Below are positions 1 through 6,202 of a stretch of 6,202 nucleotides of DNA, in pieces; the first letter of the stretch is position 1; every line of letters begins with the position of its first letter. The notes under the pieces were generated by a model. The model did no database searches, was not told the origin of the DNA, and saw nothing but the letters and a program-made list of their open reading frames with translations. This DNA comes from Actinotalea sp. (GTDB lineage Bacteria; Actinomycetota; Actinomycetes; Actinomycetales; Cellulomonadaceae): positions 1 to 6,202 of the forward strand of contig JACIXM010000341.1 of assembly GCA_014360395.1 (NCBI GenBank), in the 5' to 3' direction. The position numbers and the translations under genes were made by a program.

Positions 1-3000
1 ACCCTCGTCGCACCGCTGCTGCCACGGGTGGTCGTCCCCGCGGCGCGGCTGCGGCTGCGGCAGCTGGTCGGTCACCTCGTGGCCGACGCCGGGCCGGGGC
101 TGGGCGCCCACATCGCCCGGGTCACGGGCGAGGGCTTCCGCCTCAACCTCAACCTGCTCGGCGAGGCCGTCCTGGGCGAGCAGGAGGCCACGGGCCGCCT
201 GGAGCGGGTCACCGCGCTCGTCGAGCGCCCCGACGTCGACTACGTCTCGGTCAAGGTCTCCTCCGTCGCGAGCCAGCTGTCCACCTGGGACACCGAGGGC
301 TCGCGGGACCGGGTCGTCCAGCGGCTGCGGCCCCTGTACCTCACCGCCCGCCGGCACGGCACCTTCCTCAACCTCGACATGGAGGAGTACCGGGACCTCC
401 AGCTCACCGTGGCCGTGTTCGAGCGCCTGCTGGCGGACCCGGAGCTCGCGGACACCGAGCTGGGCATCGTGCTGCAGGCCTACCTCCCGGACGCGCACGC
501 CGCGTTCGAGGAGCTCACCGAGCTCGCGCGGCGCCGTGTGGCGGCGGGCGGGGCGCGGATCAAGGTGCGGCTCGTCAAGGGCGCGAACCTGGCGATGGAG
601 CAGGTCGAGGCCGAGCTGCACGGCTGGCCGCAGGCGCCCTACCCGACCAAGCCGGACGTGGACGCCTCCTACGTGCGCCTCCTGGACCGGGCGCTGGACC
701 CCGAGCGCACGTCGGCCGTCCGCGTCGGCGTGGCGAGCCACAACGTCTTCCACCTCGCCCTCGCCCACCTGCTCGCGCAGGAGCGCGGCGTGACCGAGGC
801 CGTCGACGTCGAGATGCTCCAGGGCATGGCCCCCGCCCAGGCGCGGGCGGTGCGGGACACGGTCGCCACGGGCGGCGGGCAGGTGCTGCTCTACACCCCG
901 GTGGTGGCGCGGGAGGACTTCGACGTCGCCATCTCCTACCTCGTCCGGCGCCTGGAGGAGAACGCCGCCGAGCAGAACTTCCTGCACGCCATGTTCGCGG
1001 CCGGACCGGGCTCCCCGCACGGGATGGGGTCGCAGGAGCAGGCGTTCCTGGCCTCGGTACGCGAGGCGGCCACGGTGAGCACGGACCGCCGCCGGACCCC
1101 GCGCCCACCCGTGGACCTCGCCGCGCCGCCGCTGTCGGGCTTCGAGAACGCCGCCGACACCGACCCGGCCGTCCTGGAGTCCCGCGCCTGGGCCCAGGAG
1201 GTCGTCGGGCGCCAGGTGGACGTCCCGGAGCCGGTCCGGATCCGCTCGACCGCCGACGTCGACACCGTGGTCGCCCGGGCGGTCGCCGTCGCCGAGCACT
1301 GGGCGGGCGTGGCCCCGGCCGAGCGGGCTGCCCTGCTGCACCGGGCCGCCGTGCACCTCGAGGCCGCCCGCGGTGACCTCGTCGCCACCGCCGTGCAGGA
1401 GGCGGGCAAGACGGTGCCCGAGGTCGACCCCGAGGTCAGCGAGGCGGTCGACTTCGCCCGCTACTACGCCGAGCGCGCCGCCGAGCTCGCCGACGGGTCC
1501 GTGCCGCACGCCGTCTTCCGGCCCGACGGCGTGACGGTCGTGACGCCGCCGTGGAACTTCCCCGTGGCCATCCCCATCGGCTCGGTGCTCGCCGCCCTCG
1601 CGGCCGGTTCCCCCGTGGTGATCAAGCCCGCTCCCCCGACCCCCCGGTGCGCCGGCGTCGCGGTCGCGGCCGTGCACCGGGCGATGGACGAGCTCGGCGT
1701 CCCCCGCGACGTCCTGCAGATCGTCGACTCCCCCGAGGGCGACATCGGCCGGCACCTCGTCACCCACCCCGACGTCGCCCGGGTCCTGCTCACCGGCTCG
1801 ATCGAGACCGCGCGGCTCTTCGGCCGGTGGCGGCCGGACCTGGACGTCATCGCCGAGACCTCCGGGAAGAACACGCTCGTCGTGACGCCGTCCGCGGACG
1901 TCGACCTCGCCGTCGCGGACGTCGTGCGGTCGGCCTTCGGCCACGCCGGGCAGAAGTGCTCCGCCGCCTCCCTGCTGGTCCTCGTGGGCGGTGCGGGGCA
2001 CTCGCGCCGCCTGCACCGCCAGCTCGCCGACGCCGTCCGGTCGCTGCGCGTCGGCCGGCCGACCGACCTGTCGACCACCGTCGGGCCGCTGACGGAGCCC
2101 GCGTCCGGCAAGCTCTTGGACGCGCTGACCTCGCTGGACGAGGGTGAGCGGTGGCTCGTGGCGCCGGAGCGCCTCGACGAGGAGGGCCGGCTGTGGCGGC
2201 CGGGGGTCAAGCACGGCGTGCGCCCGGGCTCCCCGTTCCACATGATCGAGTACTTCGGCCCCGTGCTCGGGGTGATGCGGGTCGACACCCTCGACGAGGC
2301 GATCGACCTGCAGAACGCGGTGCCGTTCGGGCTGACCGGGGGCATCCACTCCCTCGACGAGCGCGAGATCGCGTACTGGCTCGAGCGGGTCGAGGTCGGC
2401 AACGCCTACGTCAACCGCCACATCACCGGTGCGATCGTCCAGCGCCAGCCGTTCGGCGGCTGGAAGGCCTCCTCGATCGGACCGGGCGCCAAGGCCGGCG
2501 GTCCGAACTACGTCGCCCAGCTCGGCCGGTGGAGCGACGCCCCGGACGTCCCGGCCGACGACGACGCCTGGCTCGCCGCGGCGCGCGCCGACGACGAGCG
2601 GGTCTGGTCGAGCGAGCTCGGCGTCGAGCACGACCCGAGCGGCCTGCGCGCCGAGGCCAACGTCTTCCGGTACCGACCGGTGGAGCACCTGTGGGTCCGG
2701 GTCGGCGCCGACGCCCTGGGGCGCCACGTCACGCGCGTGCTGGCCGCCGCGGAGCGGGCAGGGGTCCCGGTGACGGTGAGCTCCCGGGCCGAGGAGGAGG
2801 ACGCCGCGTTCGCCGCCCGCGTGCGGTCCGGCGAGGTGTCGGGCCGGGTGCGTGTGGTCGGTACCCCGCCCGGGCTGCGCGAGGCGGCGGCCGAGCGGGT
2901 CGGCGAGGTCACCGTGCTGGACGCCCCGGTCGTGCTCAGCGGCCGGCGCGAGCTCCTGACCGTCCTGCGCGAGCAGGCCGTCAGCCGCACGATGCACCGG

Positions 3001-3051
3001 TTCGGGCACGTGAGCCAGGGCGTGGCCGAGCGGCGGCCGACGGCGGTGTGA
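1..3051 (+). CDS. putA: Bifunctional proline dehydrogenase / L-glutamate gamma-semialdehyde dehydrogenase (PutA type), 5' partial
   Basis: Oxidises proline to pyrroline-5-carboxylate with FAD, then glutamate semialdehyde to glutamate with NAD+; both steps lie on one chain, a family known for substrate channelling. The frame is open to base 1, so the true start lies upstream; 1016 residues are visible. The PRODH barrel spans roughly 1-1050: the NLNLLGEAVLGE segment (near 157), VRLVKGA with the likely active-site Lys at 577, Tyr at 892 in YTPVV, and YLVRRLEEN with the Arg pair at 946-951 that in E. coli PutA binds the substrate carboxylate. The aldehyde dehydrogenase domain spans roughly 1220-2530: PPWNFP (1546), AETSGKN with Glu at 1855, GQKCSA with the catalytic Cys at 1957, and EYFGPVLG (2248). 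A C-terminal region of about 170 residues follows. Key residues in both domains are present, so the enzyme should be active. The N-terminus, and any DNA-binding domain there, cannot be seen. Confidence 0.95.
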   Translation, partial: TLVAPLLPRVVVPAARLRLRQLVGHLVADAGPGLGAHIARVTGEGFRLNLNLLGEAVLGEQEATGRLERVTALVERPDVDYVSVKVSSVASQLSTWDTEGSRDRVVQRLRPLYLTARRHGTFLNLDMEEYRDLQLTVAVFERLLADPELADTELGIVLQAYLPDAHAAFEELTELARRRVAAGGARIKVRLVKGANLAMEQVEAELHGWPQAPYPTKPDVDASYVRLLDRALDPERTSAVRVGVASHNVFHLALAHLLAQERGVTEAVDVEMLQGMAPAQARAVRDTVATGGGQVLLYTPVVAREDFDVAISYLVRRLEENAAEQNFLHAMFAAGPGSPHGMGSQEQAFLASVREAATVSTDRRRTPRPPVDLAAPPLSGFENAADTDPAVLESRAWAQEVVGRQVDVPEPVRIRSTADVDTVVARAVAVAEHWAGVAPAERAALLHRAAVHLEAARGDLVATAVQEAGKTVPEVDPEVSEAVDFARYYAERAAELADGSVPHAVFRPDGVTVVTPPWNFPVAIPIGSVLAALAAGSPVVIKPAPPTPRCAGVAVAAVHRAMDELGVPRDVLQIVDSPEGDIGRHLVTHPDVARVLLTGSIETARLFGRWRPDLDVIAETSGKNTLVVTPSADVDLAVADVVRSAFGHAGQKCSAASLLVLVGGAGHSRRLHRQLADAVRSLRVGRPTDLSTTVGPLTEPASGKLLDALTSLDEGERWLVAPERLDEEGRLWRPGVKHGVRPGSPFHMIEYFGPVLGVMRVDTLDEAIDLQNAVPFGLTGGIHSLDEREIAYWLERVEVGNAYVNRHITGAIVQRQPFGGWKASSIGPGAKAGGPNYVAQLGRWSDAPDVPADDDAWLAAARADDERVWSSELGVEHDPSGLRAEANVFRYRPVEHLWVRVGADALGRHVTRVLAAAERAGVPVTVSSRAEEEDAAFAARVRSGEVSGRVRVVGTPPGLREAAAERVGEVTVLDAPVVLSGRRELLTVLREQAVSRTMHRFGHVSQGVAERRPTAV

Positions 3052-3097
3052 CTCCGGCGGGTCGGCGTTCCGGCGTGTCGGGGTGCCCGCGTCCCCC

Positions 3098-3130
3098 CAT
3101 GTGTACCGGTTTGCCCGTTTACTGCCTGGT
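3098..3130 (+). promoter_or_regulatory. AT-richer patch with a tandem 8-mer, candidate promoter or operator
   Basis: Between the putA stop and the c-di-GMP gene lies a patch markedly poorer in GC than its surroundings. It contains two adjacent, similar 8-mers, CCGGTTTG (3106-3113) and CCCGTTTA (3114-3121), which differ at two positions. Read as codons of the upstream-extended frame it would give TTT, TTA and CCT, which are rare here, so it looks non-coding. I cannot fit a convincing -35/-10 pair to it. A regulator-binding site or an alternative-sigma promoter is an inference from position and composition only. Confidence 0.35.
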
Positions 3131-4621
3131 GTGACCGTTCCCGCGCCGCTGCCGGACGGTCTCGTGCTGTCCGGGGACGTGATGGTCGCGGCGCTCGCCC
3201 TGATCGTGCTGGCGGTGCTCGTCCCGGGGCTGGCCCTGGTCGCCCTGCTGCGGGAGCGGCAGCACCATCGCCGCGCGGCGGGCGTGGGCGTGTCCCCGTC
3301 GCCAGCGGCGGCGACGTGGGACGCCCTGACCGGACTGCCCCGCCGCGGTCCGCTCGAGGTCCGTCTGGAGCAGGCGCACGCCCGGGCGCGCACGACCCTG
3401 GGCCGGCTCGCCGTCGTCGTCTGCGACGTGGAGCGGGTGCACGAGGTCAACCGGCGCCACGGTCGCGCCGGCGGTGACCGGCTCCTGCGCTTCGTCGCCG
3501 ACCACGTCGTCGCCCTCGCCGGTCCGCACGCGTACGTGGCCCGCACCGGCGGCGACCAGTTCACGATCGTCCTGGAGGAACCCGTCACCGACGCGGACCT
3601 GCTCGTGCTGACCCGCCGGCTCGGCGCCGCGGCGGTGGGCCCGCACGGCGAGCGGGTCCGGTGCTGCGTCGGGGCCGCGGTGTGGACACCCGGGCAGCCG
3701 ACGGACGCGACCCAGCTCCTCGCGGACGCCGAGCTCGCGCTCGGCCAGGCGCGCCGCACGCGCCGGCCGGGTGAGCGGGCGCAGGCGACCTTCTACGACG
3801 CGACCACGCGCGACCGGGTCGACCGGCGGGAGCGGCTGCGCCGGGACCTCGTGGACGCGGTGGCGCACGGCGACATCGTGGCGGTCTTCCAGCCGGTGAC
3901 CGACACGACGACGCTCGACGTGGTCGGCCTGGAGGCCCTGGCGCGATGGCACCGGTCCGGGCGCCTCGTCGAGCCGGCCGAGTGGTGGGACGTGGCGGAC
4001 GAGGAGGGTCTCGTCGCACTCATCGGGTTCGGGGTGCTGCGGGCCGCGCGCGGCGTCACGGAGCGGTCCGGGCTCCCCGTGGCGGTCAACGTCGCACCGT
4101 CGCAGGTGGAGCACCCGGGTTTCGTGGCCGCCGTCGAGGAGGCCTGGGGCGAGGGGCTGTGGGACCGTCTGACGCTGGAGATCACGGAGTCCGAGGCGCT
4201 CGGGGACCTGACGGCGGCGGAGCGGGCCCTGAGCGTGCTCGCGGCCCGCGGGGTCCGCATCGCGATCGACGACTTCGGCACCGGGTTCAACTCGCTCGCA
4301 CGGCTGGGCACGCTGCCGCTGCACGTGCTGAAGGTGGACCGGGCGTTCGTGCAGCGCGTCGTCACCACCGAGGGCGCTGCCGTGGTCCAGGCGATCGTCT
4401 CGCTGGCGCGGGCGCACCGGCTCGACGTCGTCGCGGAGGGCGTCGAGGAGCCCGAGCAGCTCGCGGCCCTCTCGGCGATGGGCGTGCCCACCGTGCAGGG
4501 GTTCCTGCTGGGCCGCCCCTCCCCCCGGCTGCCCCGCCGCGCGCACGTGGCGCCGGCGGTCGGCGCCGGTCCGCCGCGGCGGCGGACCGGCGTGCCGCTC
4601 AGTCCAGCAGCGTCGGCTTGA
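3131..4621 (+). CDS. Membrane-anchored GGDEF-EAL protein, probable c-di-GMP phosphodiesterase
   Basis: Likely hydrolyses cyclic di-GMP at the membrane. One hydrophobic segment (about 3185-3250) is followed by basic residues, then a GGDEF domain (about 3317-3800) and an EAL domain (about 3840-4530). The EAL domain keeps its catalytic set: EALARW (Glu at 3932), VNVAP (Asn at 4088), LEITES (Glu at 4178), DDFGTG (4268), Lys at 4331, EGVE (Glu at 4436) and QGF (Gln at 4496). The GGDEF signature reads GGDQF (3548-3562), the RxxD inhibitory site is absent, and the substrate motif lacks several usual residues, although the metal-ligand Asp (3425) remains. Cyclase activity is therefore doubtful. The start is uncertain: GTG 3083 would encode the AT-richer patch, GTG 3131 is chosen for codon use, and ATG 3182 directly before the membrane segment is also possible; none has a strong ribosome-binding site. 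The last 30 or so residues are a Pro/Arg/Ala tail outside the domain, overlapping nusB by 23 bases. Confidence 0.9.
   Translation: MTVPAPLPDGLVLSGDVMVAALALIVLAVLVPGLALVALLRERQHHRRAAGVGVSPSPAAATWDALTGLPRRGPLEVRLEQAHARARTTLGRLAVVVCDVERVHEVNRRHGRAGGDRLLRFVADHVVALAGPHAYVARTGGDQFTIVLEEPVTDADLLVLTRRLGAAAVGPHGERVRCCVGAAVWTPGQPTDATQLLADAELALGQARRTRRPGERAQATFYDATTRDRVDRRERLRRDLVDAVAHGDIVAVFQPVTDTTTLDVVGLEALARWHRSGRLVEPAEWWDVADEEGLVALIGFGVLRAARGVTERSGLPVAVNVAPSQVEHPGFVAAVEEAWGEGLWDRLTLEITESEALGDLTAAERALSVLAARGVRIAIDDFGTGFNSLARLGTLPLHVLKVDRAFVQRVVTTEGAAVVQAIVSLARAHRLDVVAEGVEEPEQLAALSAMGVPTVQGFLLGRPSPRLPRRAHVAPAVGAGPPRRRTGVPLSPAASA
4564..4592 (-). terminator. Perfect 29-base palindrome, probable terminator of the efp-nusB operon
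   Basis: Fourteen bases on each side of one central base are perfectly complementary (left arm CGCCGGTCCGCCGC). As RNA this gives a GC-only hairpin apart from one A-U pair, with the innermost pairs probably open to form the loop. It begins 6 bases past the nusB stop on the minus strand, the expected place for a terminator. No U-tract follows, which is common for high-GC actinomycete hairpins. On the plus strand it lies inside the last codons of the GGDEF-EAL frame, 27 bases before the stop, so termination there would cost that mRNA its stop codon. Confidence 0.6.
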
Positions 4622-5015
4622 GCTGGACGACCCGCCCCAGGAGGCCGTTCACGAACGACGGGGAGTCGTCCGTCGACAGCGAGCGGGCCAGCTCGACCGC
4701 CTCGTCCACCGCCACCGCGTCGGGCACCTCGTCGTTCCAGAGGATCTCGAAGACGCCGATCCGCAGGATCGCCCGGTCGACCGCAGGCATCCGCGCGATG
4801 GTCCAGCCCTGCGAGTAGGTGGTGAGGATCTCGTCGATCTGCTCGCCGTGCCCCGTCACGCCCTCGACGAGGTCGACCGAGTACTGCGGCAGGGCCGCCT
4901 CGGTCCCGGGCTGCGCGATGCGGTCCCGCAGCACGTCCAGCGGGGCGGTGCCGCGCTGGTCGGCCTCGAAGAGGACGTCGACGGCGCGCTTGCGCGCCTT
5001 GGTGCGTGCGCCCAC
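4599..5015 (-). CDS. nusB: Transcription antitermination factor NusB
   Basis: A small, all-helical cytoplasmic RNA-binding protein. In the family it pairs with ribosomal protein S10 (NusE) on the boxA element of rRNA leader transcripts to make RNA polymerase resist termination. The 138 residues match the usual length. The basic N-terminus ARTKARKRAVDVLFEAD and the C-terminal signature are both clear: DRAILRIGVFEIL, then VPDAVAVDEAVELA, then SPSFVNGLLGRV. The start is GTG at 5015, since the family N-terminus begins right there. Only 3 bases separate it from the efp stop and I see no Shine-Dalgarno sequence within the end of efp, so it is probably translated by coupling to efp. The gene ends with TGA at 4601-4599, inside the convergent GGDEF-EAL frame. 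Confidence 0.96.
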   Translation of the reverse strand: MGARTKARKRAVDVLFEADQRGTAPLDVLRDRIAQPGTEAALPQYSVDLVEGVTGHGEQIDEILTTYSQGWTIARMPAVDRAILRIGVFEILWNDEVPDAVAVDEAVELARSLSTDDSPSFVNGLLGRVVQLKPTLLD

Positions 5016-5018
5016 GCG

Positions 5019-5579
5019 TCAGTTCACGCGGCCGAGGTACGACCCGTCGCGGGTGTCCACCTTGACCTTCGTGCCGGCCTCGAGGAACAGCGGCACCTGG
5101 ATCTCGGCGCCGGTCTCCAGCGTCGCGGGCTTCGTGCCACCGGTGGAGCGGTCGCCCTGCAGGCCTGGCTCGGTGTAGGTGATCTCCAGGACCACGGACG
5201 CCGGGAGCTCGACGTACAGCGGCGTGCCCTCGTGGGTGGCGACGATCGCGTTCTGGTTCTCCAGCATGTAGCTGGCGGCGTCGCCGACGACGGCCTCGCC
5301 CACGTGGATCTGGTCGAAGGTGGCGGAGTCCATGAAGATGAAGTCCGACCCGTCCTTGTACAGGTACTGCATGTCGCGCTTGTCGACGTTCGCGGTCTCG
5401 ACCTTCGTGCCGGCGTTGAACGTCTTGTCCACGACCTTGCCGGACAGGACGTTCTTCAGCTTGGTGCGGACGAACGCCCCGCCCTTGCCGGGCTTGACGT
5501 GCTGGAACTCCACGACGGACCAGAGCTGGCCGTCCAGGTTGAGCACGGTGCCGTTCTTGAGGTCGTTGGTCGTGGCCAC
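5019..5579 (-). CDS. efp: Elongation factor P
   Basis: Binds ribosomes stalled on consecutive prolines, between the P and E sites, and speeds peptide-bond formation. The protein has 186 residues, the normal three-domain length: an N-terminal KOW-like domain (about residues 1-63), a central OB domain, and a C-terminal OB domain carrying the family signature ([16 protein letters not shown], about residues 150-165). The tip loop that reaches the peptidyl-tRNA reads KPGKGGAF, with Lys32 at the apex where other bacteria carry a modified lysine or arginine. The start chosen is GTG at 5579, giving the family N-terminus ([10 protein letters not shown]); AGGA lies 5 bases upstream. An in-frame start at 5660 would add 27 non-conserved residues encoded by the structured leader and is rejected. 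It is followed at once by nusB, so the two are probably co-transcribed. Confidence 0.97.
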   Translation of the reverse strand: MATTNDLKNGTVLNLDGQLWSVVEFQHVKPGKGGAFVRTKLKNVLSGKVVDKTFNAGTKVETANVDKRDMQYLYKDGSDFIFMDSATFDQIHVGEAVVGDAASYMLENQNAIVATHEGTPLYVELPASVVLEITYTEPGLQGDRSTGGTKPATLETGAEIQVPLFLEAGTKVKVDTRDGSYLGRVN

Positions 5580-5583
5580 AGCA

Positions 5584-5587
5584 GTCC
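5584..5587 (-). promoter_or_regulatory. Ribosome binding site of efp
   Basis: On the minus strand the bases before the efp GTG read ATAGGACTGCT. The AGGA core sits 5 bases from the start codon. This supports the start at 5579 over the longer frame beginning at 5660. Confidence 0.6.
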
Positions 5588-5620
5588 TATCGGGTCGACG
5601 TCCGGGGAGCCACGCGGGGC

Positions 5621-5681
5621 CGGTCGGCCGTGCCGCTGCGGCACCGGACCGGGTGGCCACCCGACCGTGGTGACGGTCCGG
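5621..5681 (-). other. Cluster of inverted repeats in the efp leader
   Basis: Three inverted repeats lie between the upstream membrane-protein gene and efp. GTGCCGC and GCGGCAC flank one base (5630-5644). CGGGTGGCCACCCG (5650-5663) is a perfect 14-base palindrome. CCGGACC (5644-5650) can pair with GGTCCGG (5675-5681) around that palindrome. Some of these pairings exclude one another, so either an attenuator-like leader or a terminator for the upstream gene is possible. In such GC-rich DNA some hairpins arise by chance; the two perfect ones are the stronger signal. Confidence 0.4.
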
Positions 5682-5699
5682 GCGCGTGGAGCGGCGGTC

Positions 5700-5705
5700 A
5701 GTCTA
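5700..5705 (-). promoter_or_regulatory. Candidate -10 element of an efp-nusB promoter
   Basis: The minus strand reads TAGACT here, a fair match to the actinobacterial TAnnnT -10 form, in the gap between the upstream stop codon (5725) and efp. A transcript starting about 7 bases further on would have a leader of roughly 110 bases that includes the inverted repeats. I find no good -35 at 16-19 bases upstream, so this stays tentative. Confidence 0.25.
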
Positions 5706-5724
5706 CCGGGCGGAGCGCGATCCC

Positions 5725-6202
5725 TCAGACGACGAAGGCGCGGGCTGCGGCCCCAAGCGCCGCGGCCCAGCCGAAGGACGCGAGCGTGCCGATGACGAAC
5801 CGCTCCGACAGGCCCGGGTGCTCGCGCAGCTCGGGGTACCGTCCCAGGCCCTTCACCGCGATGACGAAGGCGATGCCCTCCGGGTAGCCGAGCGCGAGCG
5901 TGCCGGTGACAGCGAGGCGTTCCAGGATCCCGATCCACGTGCCCCCGCGCAGGACGGCGCGGTCGGGCTCGGCGTCGCCGTCCGCGTCGTGGGGAGCCGG
6001 TGCGGGCCCGGTGGCGGCGGGCTCCGGGGCGGCAGGCCCGGCGCCGGTCTGCGTCGCCGTCGCGACCGGGTCGGCGGTCGTCGGGCCGGCGTCGTCGGCC
6101 CCCGGCTCGCCCGCCCGGTCCTCCGGGCGCGACGGGGACGGCGCCGTGCCGGCGTCGGGCGAGCGGGCTGCCCAGCGCAGCACGGCGGCTGTGACCGGCC
6201 AC
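5725..6202 (-). CDS. Membrane protein, C-terminal part, DUF3307-like, 5' partial
   Basis: The frame is open through the right edge of the window, so the true start lies beyond base 6202; about 158 residues are visible. In order there is a short stretch that could end a membrane helix (WPVTAAVLRWAA), then about 65 residues rich in Pro, Ala, Gly, Asp and Glu with no hydrophobic run, probably a disordered acidic linker (about 5950-6155). The conserved-looking end follows: GGTWIGILERLAVTGTLALG, then IAFVIAVKGLGRYPEL, then FVIGTLASFGWAAALG. Two membrane segments are likely there. The pattern G-x-W-I-G-x-L-E-R ... A-V-K-G-L-G-R ... I-G-T-L-x-S resembles from memory the C-terminal part of DUF3307-type proteins, whose function is unknown to me. 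The stop is 145 bases before efp; read-through into the efp-nusB operon is possible. Confidence 0.7.
   Translation of the reverse strand, partial: WPVTAAVLRWAARSPDAGTAPSPSRPEDRAGEPGADDAGPTTADPVATATQTGAGPAAPEPAATGPAPAPHDADGDAEPDRAVLRGGTWIGILERLAVTGTLALGYPEGIAFVIAVKGLGRYPELREHPGLSERFVIGTLASFGWAAALGAAARAFVV

Noticed and set aside
1464..2402. Minus-strand open frame of 312 codons opposite putA
   Set aside because: Ser/Arg/Thr-rich shadow of the aldehyde dehydrogenase domain, with no recognisable motif.
2151..3134. Plus-strand open frame of 327 codons in a second frame of putA
   Set aside because: Arg/Ala/Gly/Pro-rich shadow; the putA frame through here carries the conserved dehydrogenase motifs without interruption.
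3119..4546. Minus-strand open frame of 475 codons opposite the GGDEF-EAL gene
   Set aside because: It is rich in Arg, His, Gln and Pro with no domain pattern, and it mirrors a clearly recognisable gene; long antisense frames are expected at this GC content.
5580..5660. 27-residue N-terminal extension of EF-P
   Set aside because: The added residues have no match to the family, the region carries inverted repeats, and the GTG at 5579 has an AGGA at the right distance.
4848..5795. Plus-strand open frame of 315 codons opposite nusB and efp
   Set aside because: His/Val/Leu/Asp-rich mirror of two well-identified genes.
5456..6202. Minus-strand open frame running from the right edge into efp
   Set aside because: Arg-rich and low complexity. 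It lies out of frame with both efp and the membrane-protein gene, each of which shows conserved sequence.
1..6202. Mobile element, CRISPR array, defence system, tRNA or rRNA gene
   Set aside because: No transposase or recombinase motif, regular repeat array, cloverleaf or rRNA-like segment was found. All five genes read as chromosomal core or ordinary signalling functions, so no new multi-gene system is claimed.

Overview
The window is about three-quarters G+C, and nearly every codon ends in G or C. GTG starts are frequent. Its gene content (a fused proline-catabolism enzyme without visible frameshifts, an efp-nusB pair, and a Pro/Ala/acid-rich membrane-protein linker) points to a high-GC actinomycete, plausibly a Micrococcales member such as a Cellulomonas relative. 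That placement is inferred from composition and protein style, not from a database match.

Layout. Plus strand: (1) bases 1-3051 hold most of a bifunctional proline dehydrogenase / glutamate-semialdehyde dehydrogenase (PutA type), cut at its 5' end by the window edge. (2) After a short gap with a locally AT-richer patch comes a membrane-anchored GGDEF-EAL protein of cyclic-di-GMP signalling, ending at 4621. Minus strand, read right to left: (3) the 3' part of a membrane protein resembling the C-terminal half of DUF3307-type proteins (6202 to 5725). (4) A leader of about 145 bases with several inverted repeats. (5) efp, elongation factor P (5579-5019). (6) nusB (5015-4599), starting 3 bases after the efp stop. 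nusB and the GGDEF-EAL gene converge and overlap by 23 bases, and a perfect 29-base palindrome (4564-4592) sits at their junction.

Functionally there are two blocks. The minus-strand block is core gene expression: EF-P relieves ribosome stalling at polyproline, and NusB takes part in rRNA antitermination. It is probably one operon. The plus-strand block pairs proline-to-glutamate catabolism with a c-di-GMP enzyme; nothing in the sequence ties these two beyond adjacency. The GGDEF domain is degenerate (GGDQF, no I-site, altered substrate motif) while the EAL domain keeps its catalytic residues, so the protein is best read as a phosphodiesterase with a regulatory GGDEF domain.

I see no mobile element, CRISPR array, tRNA, rRNA or phage gene, and no stretch over 300 bases without a gene. 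This is mostly an ordinary chromosomal core region. The points worth a second look are regulatory or at residue level: the start region of the c-di-GMP gene, the palindrome at the convergent junction, the structured efp leader and the EF-P tip loop.
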